Source: Anagrus nilaparvatae | Taxonomy: Eukaryota > Arthropoda > Insecta > Hymenoptera > Mymaridae | Assembly: GCA_022575985.1 (NCBI GenBank) | Contig: JAKSXM010000228.1 | Location: 1,596,140-1,660,139, forward strand | DNA length: 64,000 bases | Direction of reading: 5' to 3' | In this document: one piece after another, positions 1-11,193 of the stretch | Layout: each line of letters begins with the position of its first letter | How positions within the stretch are numbered: position 1 is the stretch's first letter | The notes under the pieces: model-generated | What the model was told of the DNA's origin: nothing | Databases searched by the model: none | What the model saw: only the letters and a program-made list of their open reading frames with translations | Position numbers and translations under genes: made by a program

Positions 1-778
1 TACTCACTGCTTTTCAATAAGTTATTAACCAGAGATGATAATTTAAAGTCAGAGTCCCAATTTTAGGGTTTAAAGAAAAAGTTAATTTTTATAATTATCT
101 TTGAAAAGCGATATCTTAAAGATTATTTCAAGAAAACAGACGAGTAAAGAATTTTTGGAAACTTGAAGCTTGTAGACAATTTTTAAGACCTATAAAGCTC
201 AATTTTGTTACAAATTACAATTTTGACAGCAATTTAAAAAAATTAAAAAATTGGACATTTTTAGTAAAAAATTACCGTCAGGTTAATTGGCTATAGTGAT
301 GAGAGAATCAATTTTAAAAGAACGCGGTTTACGGCGTTTAAAAGGTGACACTTACACCAAAAAAATGAAACCAACCAGAAGTGTTTTGGTCAATTTTTGA
401 GGTTGCAGCGTTTTATCGAAAATTACCGAAAAACCATGTTTTATAAGATTTAGCCAACATGTAAATTTGCGATTTAGGCCCAGAATTCCCTTTGGAATGA
501 ATGCAGGGCTGTTTGCATGTCTTTCCAACATATAAAAGTATGTTTTCCAGCAATAACTGGCTTCTTAAAACATATTTAAAAATTTATAAAAATTTACAAA
601 GCTAATACCTCGAAATTCCCATGTTATTTAAATGGGAAACTTCAAGTGCTCGGCGGCACCGGTTAAAAAAATCGAAAATCAAAATCCTTGGAGCTGGGTT
701 TTTTTTATGACCAAAATATTCGAAAAAATGGGGGGAGCCAAAAAATATCGAAAAAAAAAAAAGACACAGTCTAATATA
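1..778. repeat. Partial foldback element (family P1), right part
   Basis: This stretch is co-linear with 43850-44630, the right part of a palindromic element. Shared landmarks are the opening ttttcaataagttattaacc, the segment aaaggtgacacttacacc, and the end ggggggagcca followed by a poly-A-rich run and gacacagtct. The left part lies outside the window. Short ORFs in it, such as 632-850, are by-products of the repeat and not genes. Confidence 0.8.
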
Positions 779-1450
779 CATATATATAAAATAACTACAG
801 ATTTAACGCTAACTGTGAGTTTAAAGCGCTCCGTGTGGAACCAGCCTTAAAAAAGGCAATATTGACGACATCTAAACATTGGAATTTAGTCATTATTGCC
901 TGCTAGTACAGAAAATAACATAATAAAAATATACTACGGCGATCCTGCAATTAATTGTTTTATATTTAAATAATATGTATCAGTAAGTCAGGAATATAGT
1001 AATTAATTTAAGATGCTTTTTTGAATTGCATTTTAAAAATTCAAATCTAGTTCAAATTTCTTTGAATAGTTTCTGTAACTTAAAATATTTAATAAGATTT
1101 TATTAAATAATATTATATTTTTAAATGCTTTCTTGATGTACTATAGTTTTTGTTGTAATTTTCTCAAACAGTAAAATAAAGTCTTTATTATAAAGATTAC
1201 TTTATAGTTGATATAACAGATTTCTGTATGCTTGTTACGGATTCGAGCTATATAAATAATTATCCAGTTGAGTCTAATGGCCTATTTGTTTTAATTGATG
1301 ATGTTGGTTCTACTGGATCCTTTAGGATATGTTTATCGGAAAAGGTTAACCAAGTAAATGACTGAACACGTAGATGTTTAATATAATGTTTCTTGTTTAT
1401 TAATAGTTTACTCTTCTCTGAACTTTGTAACCAAAAATATAAATACTGGA
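779..1450. other. AT-rich intergenic sequence
   Basis: No coding region, RNA gene or clear repeat was seen. The sequence is AT-rich and carries only short ORFs. Confidence 0.5.
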
Positions 1451-1880
1451 CTATTGGTGTTGACTGTGTAAGGACTGTTAAATGATGTATACGTATAGAC
1501 GTCTGAGTTCCTAACTAACTTCTCTTAGCATTTGCAACGACTTATATAGTCGTTGCGGGTGGTAACCCCCCTTGGGAGGAAGTAGCTCTCTTTGTTTACC
1601 TCTCGAGTCCTGTAGACCATTTAACATTAGTCCTGTAGACCATCGAGGTAGGGGTCAGTATTGATTTAGTTTACCCTTTAAACTTATCTGAATGATTAAC
1701 CCTACTTAGGTTTGCTTTTCCCCTATAGGCTGGAGGGAGCTTCCCCTTTAGTCAGGCAAAAAAGGGTGGTTGTAAACTATAAAAGAGGGTGTTTATCACC
1801 CTTCGAATATTATTAATCAATAGTCAAGAAATTCCTGTAGCCCTTTGCTGTAAATTTTTATAGGATGTTCTGAAGAGGTG
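1451..1880 (+). repeat. GC-richer patch with a TATA box, possible solo LTR remnant
   Basis: This patch has a higher GC content than its surroundings. It contains a perfect TATA-like box (ctataaaag, 1777-1785), a hairpin (gcaacgacttatatagtcgttgc, about 1533-1556) and a direct repeat of cctgtagacca (about 1609 and 1631). Such a mix is seen in solo LTRs of retrotransposons, but no matching second LTR, primer-binding site or target duplication could be defined. It could equally be any old element. Confidence 0.2.
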
Positions 1881-2099
1881 GAGGGTGGAATTTATTTTAT
1901 ATATTAGGGTAGTGGTTATATTAAGTGGTTATATTAAGCTACAGAAATTTGATATATCTGATAAGCGCCATTTAAATTGCGCAAGTGATATCCTGGCGGT
2001 AAAAATAATTTTTTTTTTTAAATGACGATGACCTAAGCATTCAAATTTTTTATTGTATAAATATAATAAACAAATAGACCAAATTTATTATTTAGGGCG

Positions 2100-2690
2100 T
2101 ATAATTATATGTTTATGTAGCTACATAAACATATGTTTCTCTAGTGAAATCGCGGAAGTAGGAGGGCTTTCAGCTTTTCATCGGAGTAACACATGTAGCT
2201 ACATATGTGTACCAAATATATATACCAAATATATGTTACTCCAGTCAAATCGCAGAAACAGGAGGGTTTTCAGCTATTAGCCATAACCAGATACTTTCAA
2301 CTTTAGGGTTTTCGGGTCGCTGATCTGAAATTTCAGGGTATTTTCTATTAGAAATTGGTAGTGGTACTCTTTTAAAATTGCAAGAAACTAACCCAAAAAT
2401 AGAATCTGTAAGTTCAAAAAACAATTTTAGAGGTAGTTTTTGCAAATTTAAGGTTGAATCGCCAACTTTTCATAGGCAGGACACCAAAATTCATGATCAA
2501 CGTCATAAAAACTAAACAATCAAATCTTGACACTCTAAGTTTGAATACATCAAAATTGCCCCTTTTAAGGAGACTTCTTGCAAATTTAAAGGTAAAGCGA
2601 CAATTATTTTAGTCAGGATCTCCACATTCATGATCAACGACCAAAAAGCCTATGCAGACCAAATCTGGACCCTCTAATCTGCAAATGCAA
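2100..2690. repeat. Two sets of short tandem duplications
   Basis: At 2130-2280 a segment of the type agtgaaatcgcggaagtagg is followed about 100 bp later by a diverged copy (agtcaaatcgcagaaacagg), each ending in ttttcagct or similar. At 2430-2690 a unit of about 150 bp is present twice, with landmarks ttgcaaatttaa and attcatgatcaacg at about 2443/2578 and 2490/2627. Nothing suggests coding. Confidence 0.6.
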
Positions 2691-2781
2691 CAGTATGTAA
2701 TAACATGTTAATGACACAGTACTTAACTGCATTGAGGTAAATTTGGATGGTAAAACAGAGCATTATTTGAAATATACCATG

Positions 2782-2953
2782 GAAGCCGTTTATGCTATAA
2801 CGGTGTTTAAGTTGGTATCATTGTTTAGAATGCTTTTCTTATAGGAAGAAGTTATACCAACCCATTTATACCATTATTGGTCTCACTTGCTCTCATAAGA
2901 AAAGCATATAAAAATAATACCAACTTAAAAATCGTTATGCTATAAACGGCTTC
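2782..2953. mobile_element. MITE, GCCGTTTATG-type terminal inverted repeats
   Basis: The element is palindromic. The left end gaagccgtttatgctat is mirrored by atgctataaacggcttc at the right end, and the arms extend outward as a longer imperfect palindrome (cattgaggtaaattt at 2730 against aaatttacctcaatg at 2971). The core (ttctta..gg..aag and ccatttataccatt) resembles the core of the MITEs at 3021 and 4008, so these are related families. There is no coding capacity. Confidence 0.8.
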
Positions 2954-3020
2954 TCTGAAATATAACATTTAAATTTACCTCAATGCGCTTGCATACTATG
3001 TCATTACCACGGTCATTACA

Positions 3021-3199
3021 CAATGATGAGAATTAAGGCAATCTGGTAATCGGTTGGTAACATTGTTTACAATGCTTTCCTTATGGGAGCAAGTGAGAAG
3101 AACAATGGTATAAATGGGTTGGCATCACTTGCTCCCATAAGAAAAGCATTGTATCAATGTTACCAACCGATTACCAGATTGCCTTAATTCTCATCATTG
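3021..3199. mobile_element. MITE, TGAGAATTAAGGC family, copy 1
   Basis: This is a near-perfect hairpin. caatgatgagaattaaggc at 3021-3039 is the reverse complement of 3181-3199. A second copy of the family lies at 4008-4175. An outer inverted repeat (catactatgtcattac at 2992 against tcattacatagtatg at 3200-3215) suggests a nested or extended element. Confidence 0.85.
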
Positions 3200-3294
3200 T
3201 CATTACATAGTATGAAAAAGGTGAGCGTACCTAATAACCCTCCAGTGTTTCTGTTTGATCGATTTTCAGGAAAAAAGTTGATTTGAAAGCAGGG

Positions 3295-3474
3295 AAGCCG
3301 TTTATGGCAGGATGGAATTAAGTTGGCACACATGAATCGGTAGGTAGTACTAGTATCTTTTTTGTACTGCTATCATTGTCTGTTGCGTGTACAAAAAAAA
3401 ATATTTTCAAAAAAGATACCAGTACCAACCGATTCATGTATGCCAACTAAATTCCACCCTGACATAAACGGCTT
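3295..3474. mobile_element. MITE, GCCGTTTATG family, second member
   Basis: The termini aagccgtttatg and cataaacggctt are inverted repeats. The arms pair over most of their length (aaccgattcatgt against acatgaatcggt). The terminal motif is shared with the element at 2782-2953, but the interior differs. Confidence 0.8.
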
Positions 3475-3484
3475 ACCTGTTTGA

Positions 3485-5000
3485 AACATAGACGCCAACA
3501 GTGACGCCAACATTAAAACTTTTTTAATAACTTTTCTAGGAAAAAAAAATATTTACAACATAGACGCCAATACATTAAAACTTTATTTAATAACAATATA
3601 ATAATTGTTTTTACAAAATAATTTAATTATAAATAAACTAAAAATATTTGGTTGCCATGTACGTAATATATTCATATAACCTTCTATTTACACCCAAAAA
3701 TTCAAGATGACTTTCACTTTTTGAAGATGCAAAAATTTTTTTTTTCTAATAATTTATTAAATTTAATCATACAAGTACCTATAAATAAAATAGTTTCCTA
3801 ACATAAAATTTAATATAACAAGATCCAAGTCATAAATTTTTATATAATTGTTGATAAGTATTAAAATACGGCAGATTACTAATTTATAATAAATACAAGA
3901 GATGCTTCTTCGTTCATAGATCCACGAATACTGAGAAAGCAATGAGTTTATTTGCGTTTTTTCAACTCATTGTTCGCGCATGCGTAATAATCGTTCTGGT
4001 TCAATGATGAGAATTAAGGCAATCTGGTAATCGATTGGTAACATTGTTTACAATGCTTTTCTTATGGGAGCAAGTGATGCCAATCCTTTTATACCATTGT
4101 TCATCTCACTTGTTCCCATAAGAAAAGCATTGTAAACAATGTTACCAACCGATTACCAGATTGCCTTAATTCTCAACCAGAATCTGGTTTTCATTTCTCC
4201 AACTTTTATATACATATTTAATGAATGCAGAAATGCATTATTTAAAAATTGTTTGGTTTAAAATATTTGAACACCAAATTTAATATACCTACTCTTATAG
4301 TTAAAATTATTTTAAATTTAATATTCAAATTCATTCGTACCAATTACTTATTCAATGAATACACAAAATTTCTCATTAAGGCAGATTTTTAGATGTTTCT
4401 TAGTTGATGGTCAAAAACGTACTAAAGTGTTGTGAGCCGTACCAGGATGAACATACCAAGCTAAAGTTGATAGGGGAAGGCTCTCCCCCCTAATCGATGT
4501 TGATTGGTTGAATTTGATCATGTGATAAGTTTTTTGGTTTGGGTTTCTAACAAATTAGGTTTAGAATCTGCAGCTTAGGTTAGGTAACTCAAGGTCAGGT
4601 TAGAGAGGTTCCAGTTGAGAACGATTCTAGAATGTTCGATAAGCAACTTTTTCAGGTATACAGGCAGCTGACCTCATTTCTAATGAAGGTCGTTCTTTGC
4701 AAGTTGTGACAAGTTTTATGGATATGTTTCTGTAAAACTCCATTTACGCTATAAGAGATGACGCAATGGAATTGAATTTTTTTTTGCTATTTATATGAGT
4801 CCGGTTTAAGAATAAATTTTTAGTTAATTAATTATTTAGTATTTGCTTCATTAGTTAATTTTAATTATTTACTCAATTTAAAATTAAATTTATAGTTAAT
4901 AATTAATTATTTAGTATTCGTTTTATTAATTAATTTTATTTACTCAATAAGGTTACCTGATTTTAAATTAAGTGATAATTATTTAATTAAAGAAAATTAA
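3485..5000. repeat. Large repeat family Q, copy A
   Basis: This is a diverged copy of 17730-20560. Matching landmarks in the same order are gtgacgccaa (3500/17740), ttcatataacc with gatgact and tttttgaagatgc (3671-3729 against 17890-19326), a motif rich in gggaaggc with attggttgaattt (4478-4515/20093-20130), and ggttaggtaact (4578/20218). A MITE (4008-4175) sits inside it. No coding region was recognised. This copy preserves the empty insertion site of the hAT-like element found in copy B. Confidence 0.75.
4008..4175. mobile_element. MITE, TGAGAATTAAGGC family, copy 2
   Basis: tgagaattaaggcaa at 4008-4022 pairs with ttgccttaattctca at 4161-4175, and the arms pair through aaaagcattgta. The element closely matches the one at 3021-3199. 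It is inserted in large repeat Q copy A. Confidence 0.85.
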
Positions 5001-5409
5001 TTAATTAATTAATTCTACTATTTACTAATTTATTGCAGTGGCAGCAAAGATTGGATATCGATCCAATTTATAATTCTCGACAGCTATATTGTAATCAAGA
5101 TCTTGAGAAAACAATCCTTATTTTATAAATTATACCATACTGATACTGACAGATACTTTTCGTAAAACATGCTCTTGTATAGGAAGGTTTTTACATATAT
5201 TTTATCGGTTGGTATTACTGTGCTCTGGAGAATTCGTTTAAAAATGTATTTTTAAAACTTTTTTTAAATATTATTTAATTATTATTTTTATTAAAATGGA
5301 TATAATTAATGGATATAATGTTGTAATTATTATTTTTATTGTAAAATTTACTTCATATTTTTATAATTATAAATAAATAATTTTTTTTACCGAGTTTAAA
5401 AGTATGTAC
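5001..5409. other. AT-rich spacer
   Basis: Highly AT-rich sequence with runs of attaatta. No gene, RNA or clear repeat was seen. Confidence 0.5.
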
Positions 5410-6577
5410 AGATTAATATATATCGGTAGTTCTTAGCTATTTTTACCCAAGTCTTAGGCCGATGTCTTGGATTTAAAAAAATACCAATTTCACTTTGTTT
5501 GGTATGTAAAAATATGGTTACTAGCCAATTTTTAAGGCTCTAGGTGGCTTGGTTGCGATATGGCAGCTGTTTTTCCAATTTTGATTTTTTTTTTGCGTTT
5601 GCTTTTTATTTTCTTGACGCCCTAAATAAGCCTAAAAAATATATAATTAATATAATTTTCTGTATATATGAAGCTGGATTAAATAAATAAATAATAATAA
5701 TAATATTTTCTTTATAAAGGTAGGTAGTAAAAATTCCCGCCCAATCCAAATTTGACCATATTTTTTCGGAAAAACCTCAGGAAAAGCCGAAAAATCGGAA
5801 AAACTAAAGGAAACTGTAAAATACAAATTTTTCAAAAAGCGTCACTTTTTTTAAAAATTTTTTTTACATGTGTTTTCCCATACTTTTCATGCTGGTAAAC
5901 TCCTTTTTTGAATTGTTTAACTCCTTTTTTACCTTTGTTTTTCTTCTTTTTTTTTCAGCGTCACAGAGGCCTCTAAAATTTTACCCAGGAAGGTTTTCAA
6001 TGTAAAGTTTCCCGAGTAATCCGAAAATCAAGTCAGATTTTTCATTTTCTATCAGGAAAAGCGAGAATATTGGAAAATTCAGAACTTGAACAATTTTCAA
6101 AATCATTTTTTTGATCCTAAAATTGATTTTTAAGTACTTAAAAGGCAAATGTGTTAAAAAAAGTTTACAAGCATGAAAAGTATGGGAAAACACATGTAAA
6201 AAAAAAAAGTGACGCTTTTTGAGAAATTTGTATTATACAGTTTCCTTTAGTTTTTTCTAGTTTTCCTGAGGTATTTTCGAAAAAATATGGTCAGATTTGG
6301 ATTGGGCGGGAATTTTTACTACCCACCTTTATATAGAAAATATTTTTTAGGCTTATTTAGGGCGTCCAGAAAATAAAAAGCAAACGGGTGGCTGAGAATT
6401 CAAAAAAAATCAAAATTGGAAAAACAGCTGCCAATCGCAACTAAGCCACCTAGAGCCTAAAAAATTGGCCAGTAACCATATTTTTACATACCAAACAAAG
6501 TGCAATTGGTATTTTTTAAGTCCAATACATCGACCTCAGACTTGGGTAAAAATAGCTAAGAACTATGCATATATATT
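5410..6577. mobile_element. Foldback element, about 1.2 kb
   Basis: This is a long palindrome. The left arm (5410-5895) contains tttttacccaagtctta, ggcagctgtttttcc, aattcccgcccaatcc and acatgtgttttccca. The right arm (6165-6577) contains their reverse complements in reverse order. The loop of about 270 bp has no recognisable gene. The arms are imperfect, so the element is not very recent. The ORFs at 5647-5835 and 5981-6193 fall in the arms or loop and are not genes. Confidence 0.85.
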
Positions 6578-7050
6578 AACCCATTAACGCCCAATCGACA
6601 CGTTTGAATATTTTTTAAGGAAAAAATCAATATTTTGGGCTGAAAACGACACTCAGTAGGTAATTGGGACTTCTCTTTAGTTCCTGAAGTCCGTTTTTAC
6701 GTAAAACCCGTAGAAAATGTAATATCATCCCTTAATTTTTTTTTTTTTTATTTTATTCGAGCATAAACTTGTCCATAAATTCTTCGAACAGTTTTTTCTC
6801 GGGTTTTCTTCTTAACCCCTTCACGTTCACAATAAATTAGTAAATATAACCAAAATTACAATTTTGTTTAATCAATTAAGCTTGGTTAAAAGTTACTTTA
6901 CCTTTTTATTCTTGACTAATAAAATTTGTTTACAATTTTATCTGCGCATTTTTTTTATATTTTTTTGAGGAGGTTAATGAAATTTTTCATTTATGTATGT
7001 GAGCGTAAATTTTACGCAAAAATTTATGGGGTCTCTCAGGGGTCTTTGAC
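6578..7050. other. AT-rich intergenic sequence
   Basis: Nothing specific was seen between the foldback element and the 3' end of the non-LTR element. Confidence 0.5.
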
Positions 7051-7271
7051 GATATTTTATTTATTTATTTATTTATTTATTTAATATACAGGATCAGTGA
7101 TCCCAAAAATCATTACAATATAAATTTATTAATTACATTTTACAAAGGAATTTTTATAAGAATTTTTATAAGCAGAGTAATCAAAAAATATGTTAGCTAA
7201 AATAAAAAAATATTAATATCTAGAAAGTATATAGAAAAAGAAAAATATAGGTTTTTAATTAACTATTATGG

Positions 7272-8270
7272 TTAGTTGTATAGTCTAATATCACAAATTA
7301 ACAAAAGTAATTCAAGTTGTGGCACACGAAAAAGCAGTTTTGATAATATAGATTCAGAATCAATAAAATTATTAACAATTTTACTAAGACAAGTTAGGTC
7401 AGTTTTCTTTATGGCACTAGTAATTGTGGCAATATCCAGCTTTGTCGCAATAGCAAGATAGTCATGATCTATGATTTGCATAGGCATCCCTATCCTGTAA
7501 GCAACAAACCTGAAGAACTTATGGTTACGTGCTTCAAGTTGCTTCAATTGCCCTTTTTTTAAAGACCCCCAAATTTGAGAGCCATACATTATACCATTAT
7601 ATATATAAGAAAAATAGACTCTTCTAAATACATCAACAGATATGAAATCCCTTGTATGTCTTTTTAAAAAATTTATAATTTTTGTCACCTTAGCTTCAAT
7701 AAAATCAACATGATTTTGATAGGTTAATGTTGAATCAAAATAAATGCTAAGATCTTTAATGACAACATTTCGATTCAACACCTTGTCATTAATTTTATAA
7801 TCATATTCAACGATTCTTTTTTTGCCATAAGTAACAGCTGAGCATTTTTTTATTTCCAATATCATATTGTTCCCATTGTACTATTCATTAACACTTGACA
7901 GATCATTTTGCAACATTAAAAATTCATCATAAATAAGAAATAGAAGTGGTCCAAGGTTAGATCCTTGGCCAACTCCAGAAGTAACAATAATTTCATCAGT
8001 CGATACAACATTTTCAATTCTCACTCTTTGCGTTCTTCCAATTAGGAGAGATCGAAACCACTCCAATAAATTGCTATGAATGCCATAATATTCTAATTTA
8101 TTTATTAAAATATTACAGTCAACTTTGTCAAACGCCCGCTGAAAATCTGTGTATATTATGTCAGTATTATAACCTTCACATGAATTTTTTTTTTTTTTTT
8201 TTTTTTTTAAAGGGAAATATGTGAATCTTACATCAGCCATGGAGTGTTTGCGGGCCTTAAAGGCCCGCAA
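7272..8270 (-). pseudogene. Non-LTR reverse transcriptase, C-terminal pieces
   Basis: Two open stretches belong here. 7881-8186 encodes the RT palm, with the motif A stretch YTDFQRAFDKVD and the motif B stretch VTSGVGQGSNLGPLLFLI. A canonical element of this type reads VPQGS, so G replaces P. The expected catalytic box with two aspartates is missing between this piece and the next. 7272-7865 encodes the region after the palm, with an FDSTLTYQNHV motif and a YGSQIWG motif typical of these polymerases. The 15-bp gap and stops between them show decay. Bases above 8186 in the first open stretch belong to the inserted element's poly-A tail and 3' UTR. Confidence 0.8.
8171..8186. repeat. Target site duplication, 16 bp, left copy
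   Basis: aaccttcacatgaatt here is identical to 10068-10083. The pair flanks the inserted R1-like element and marks target-primed insertion into the older LINE. Confidence 0.95.
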
Positions 8271-10067
8271 ATTTCCATGATCGCCCAGTTGTACAAAGTG
8301 TACAACTGGGAGACCACCGGCGAACGCGGTCGCCGGCTACGCTCCAGATTCTTACTGGATAAACACACTTTAAACCCCCCGCGCTTGTTTGTTCCAAACC
8401 GGAACTCCCTTTTCAGGTATAACTTCAGTTTGGGACGCGCAGCCTAGGCAGCTGGCCGCTGCCTTCCCCCCTGCCTAGGGGCAGGAGAGCTCTCTACGAT
8501 AGAAAGCCCTCCTCCTTCTTCTCCAACAAGGTGGTCCTTACGTACTCTGCTACTTTGTTCCAATTTTCGGGACTCCGTAGCATTTCCGGGACCACCGTCT
8601 CCGGCCTCCAAATCGGGAAGGGCGGGCGCCCCTCCGAGTAGCGAACACATTCGAAAAATGTGTGCTCTACTGTATCATCCACGCCCGGACAGTGCAAGCA
8701 CTCCTTTGTTGCCACCTTATGCCAATGCTTCAACATGACACGGAAGTACCCGTGTCCAGTTAAGAACTGGGTAAGGTAGAAATCCACCTCCCCATGCTGT
8801 CGTCCCATCCATGCCTGCAGGTCTGAGATCAGTCTGCGCGTCCACAGGGCATTTTTCTCTTGGTTCTTTTTCCATCGTTTCTTCCATGCTTTCATAGAGT
8901 TGAAGCGGGCGCGAGTGGAAGCCACTTCGCGCTCTTCTACGCTCTTGTAGATGAATTTCCGCTCCAACGCTAGCAGGTCAATGGGTATCACCGAAGCAAC
9001 AACCTGGATCGCCTCTAGAGATACCGTGTGGTATCCACAGGCGATCCTCACTGCCGCCTGCCTCTGTACCGACGATATTTTTCGTCTGTACTTGGCAGTT
9101 TCTGTGGTCTTCGCCCAGACTTCTGATCCGTAGAGCAGGACAGAGTTGACGACTGACATCAGGAGCCTCCGCTTCCCTGGTTTGGGTCCCCCAATGTTGG
9201 CCATGAGCCTTGACAGGGAGGATGCGGCCGACGCTGCCTTTTCACACGACCTCTGAAATTGCTCCCAGAAGTTCAGCTTGTTATCAAGCTGAACTCCCAG
9301 GTATTTCACCGATGTTCTGGTTCGGATCGTGTGAGGGTTTCCGCCGTCGTCGATAATTACATCGAAGTCGGTAGGAACCCTTCGACGGGTCAGCAGTACG
9401 ATCTCCGTTTTTGGGATCGCAAGCTGGAGCCCGTGATCGCCCATCCAGAGGTTGATCCGTCTCATGACTAGATTCAACCTCTCCTGGGTCACTTCCATGT
9501 CCCTGCCAGTTATGGTCAGGGCCACGTCGTCGGCGTACCCGATCAGGGAAACTCCTTCCGGGAGGTGGACGCGCAACAAGCCATCGTAAAAGGCATTCCA
9601 CAGGTCCGGTCCGAGAACCGAACCTTGCGCGATGCCTGCACTCAAAACCCTTTCACCCCTACCGTCGAGCGTGTCGTAGAGCAGTCTCCGATCCCGCAGG
9701 TAATCCTTTAGTACGCTACCCAGATACCTGGGTATCCGGAAATCGTACTCGAGGGACCGGATCATGTCATCCCACCTGGCCGAGTTGAAAGCGTTTTTGA
9801 CGTCCAGCGTTACCAGAAGGACGTCCTTGCGAATTGCAGGCCGCTTTTCCCTCTCAGCCTCTACGGTATCCACGACACGCCGAATGGCGTCTATCGTGGA
9901 ATGCCCTTCACGAAAACCATGCTGCTCCTCAGAGAGACCACCGCCCTCCTCGATTGCCCTTCTGAGCCTTGCCCGGAGCAAGCTCTCCATCACCTTACCA
10001 ATGGTATTTAACATACACAAAGGTCTGTAAGATGATGGAGAGTCCGGGGCTCCCCCCTTGCCCTTGA
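8187..10067 (-). mobile_element. 5'-truncated R1-like non-LTR retrotransposon inserted in the older LINE
   Basis: The insertion is about 1.9 kb. It has a poly-A tail (poly-T at 8187-8208 on the plus strand), a 3' UTR of about 280 bp and an open RT region. It is 5'-truncated: no ORF1 or endonuclease is present, and the first encoded residues are already in the RT N-terminus (SYRPLCML motif). It is flanked by a 16-bp target duplication. It is far richer in GC than the surrounding DNA. The uninterrupted ORF suggests a fairly recent insertion. Confidence 0.93.
8209..8493 (-). other. 3' UTR of the R1-like element
   Basis: This GC-rich non-coding stretch lies between the RT stop and the poly-A tail. 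It includes small inverted repeats (tgtacaaagtgtaca, and ggcccgcaa near its end). ORFs on both strands here are not genes. Confidence 0.75.
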
Positions 10068-10137
10068 AACCTTCACATGAATTATACACAATATCATCAA
10101 GCAGAACATTTAAATTGGTAATAGTCGATCTTCCCAC
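8494..10137 (-). CDS. Reverse transcriptase (R1-like) ORF, fused at its N-end to host LINE sequence
   Basis: This is an RNA-directed DNA polymerase of a non-LTR retrotransposon, acting by target-primed reverse transcription. The open frame has 547 codons. Residues 1-23 come from the older host LINE and its target duplication (GRSTITNL...SCEG); residues from about 24 belong to the inserted element. Visible motifs are SYRPLCMLNTIGKVMESLL at about 36-54, motif A LDVKNAF near 110, motif B AQGSVLGPDLW near 170, catalytic YADD near 200, and a C-terminal CX2CX8HX4C zinc-finger-like motif at about 478-496 (CLHC...HTFFEC). The palm catalytic residues are intact, but the element lacks its endonuclease. 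The displayed start is a GTG in the host LINE, so this is not a normal gene start. It is best read as an intact 3' remnant of an R1-group polyprotein. Confidence 0.9.
   Translation of the reverse strand: MGRSTITNLNVLLDDIVYNSCEGFKGKGGAPDSPSSYRPLCMLNTIGKVMESLLRARLRRAIEEGGGLSEEQHGFREGHSTIDAIRRVVDTVEAEREKRPAIRKDVLLVTLDVKNAFNSARWDDMIRSLEYDFRIPRYLGSVLKDYLRDRRLLYDTLDGRGERVLSAGIAQGSVLGPDLWNAFYDGLLRVHLPEGVSLIGYADDVALTITGRDMEVTQERLNLVMRRINLWMGDHGLQLAIPKTEIVLLTRRRVPTDFDVIIDDGGNPHTIRTRTSVKYLGVQLDNKLNFWEQFQRSCEKAASAASSLSRLMANIGGPKPGKRRLLMSVVNSVLLYGSEVWAKTTETAKYRRKISSVQRQAAVRIACGYHTVSLEAIQVVASVIPIDLLALERKFIYKSVEEREVASTRARFNSMKAWKKRWKKNQEKNALWTRRLISDLQAWMGRQHGEVDFYLTQFLTGHGYFRVMLKHWHKVATKECLHCPGVDDTVEHTFFECVRYSEGRPPFPIWRPETVVPEMLRSPENWNKVAEYVRTTLLEKKEEGFLS
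10068..10083. repeat. Target site duplication, 16 bp, right copy
   Basis: aaccttcacatgaatt, identical to 8171-8186. It marks the 5' junction of the inserted R1-like element. Confidence 0.95.
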
Positions 10138-11193
10138 TAAAAAACCATGTTGTTAATCAATAATATACCCAACTATATACTTATAAAGCCTTTCATGGAC
10201 TAATTTTTCAAAGATCTTATCTAAAATACAAATTTTTACTAAAGGTCTGTAGTTAGATACATCATGAATATCACCATTCTTGAAAGCTGGTGTTAAGAAT
10301 GATTTTTCCACAGGTCTGGGTAAATACCCGGTCTAATGGAAAGATTAAATAGATCAGTAATTGGCTTCAGGAGTACAACTTTACAGTTCTTTATAAGTAA
10401 AATATGAACATAGTTTGGACCAATACTTAAGGTGTCAGCCAAGCTATCAATACAATCACTAACTTCCTGCTCCGTAAAAACCAAATTACCAATACTATTA
10501 TTTGTGATAGTAACAACATTTCTATAAGTTAAGCTACTTTTTGTGTAAACACTTCCAAATTTTTTAGCAAATAAATTTACTATGGTCGGGATATCACATT
10601 TATCATTTTGACTTTTTATATAATTGTAAAAGCCAGTCGGCTTATTAATTATGTTAGACTCAATATTCTTTTTGTATTGTAAATCATCCCTATCAATTAA
10701 TTTCTTACAGTTACTACGCAATCCTTTAAATAAATTATAGTAATAATCAGAACGATCATATCTATTATAATTATAATGCATATAATTTTTATCTTTAATT
10801 TTTAATTTTAACTCTTTGGAAAAATAGGAAGGAAAATTATTATTAAAATTTTTGGTATAAGGAACATAGGTTTCAATTGACTTATATAAGATTCATAAAT
10901 TTTTCTAAATTACAATTTATATCAACATCAGGATCAATGATCTCACTAACTTTGTTATCAGAAAGGAACTTAATAATGAGATTAAAATCAGCTTAATTAA
11001 AATTCCGAATTGGTGATTTTTCATTGAAAGAAATATTATATGAAATACTAATATCAATTTCTAATGGATAATGGGTAGAATAGTTATCATTAAATAATCC
11101 AGTGGTCTTATTTAAATTTACAATCTTTTTGGTAAATAAAAATATATCCAGGATATTTCCATAACTGCTAACAAGATCATTAAACTGATACAA
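10068..11193 (-). pseudogene. Non-LTR polyprotein, upstream pieces (endonuclease end and RT linker)
   Basis: 10993-11193 resembles the C-terminal end of an AP-type endonuclease. It has a degraded S-D-H-like box (YSTHYPLEI), where the expected aspartate is lost. 10293-10781 is the linker before the RT: YYYNLFKGLRSNCKKLI, then a SVYTKSSLTY stretch, then LFNLSIRPGIYPDLWK, which in this family precedes RT motif 1. The 10083-10160 segment encodes QHGFLVGRSTITNL, an RT motif preceded by a TAA stop. Several frame breaks separate the pieces. Confidence 0.75.

Noticed and set aside
4560..4620. Telomere-like TTAGG repeat
   Set aside because: Only scattered ttaggtta words occur here and at 20200-20260, inside a dispersed repeat, not a telomeric array.
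8951..10030. ORFs on the plus strand opposite the reverse transcriptase
   Set aside because: They are antisense shadows of the GC-rich RT gene.
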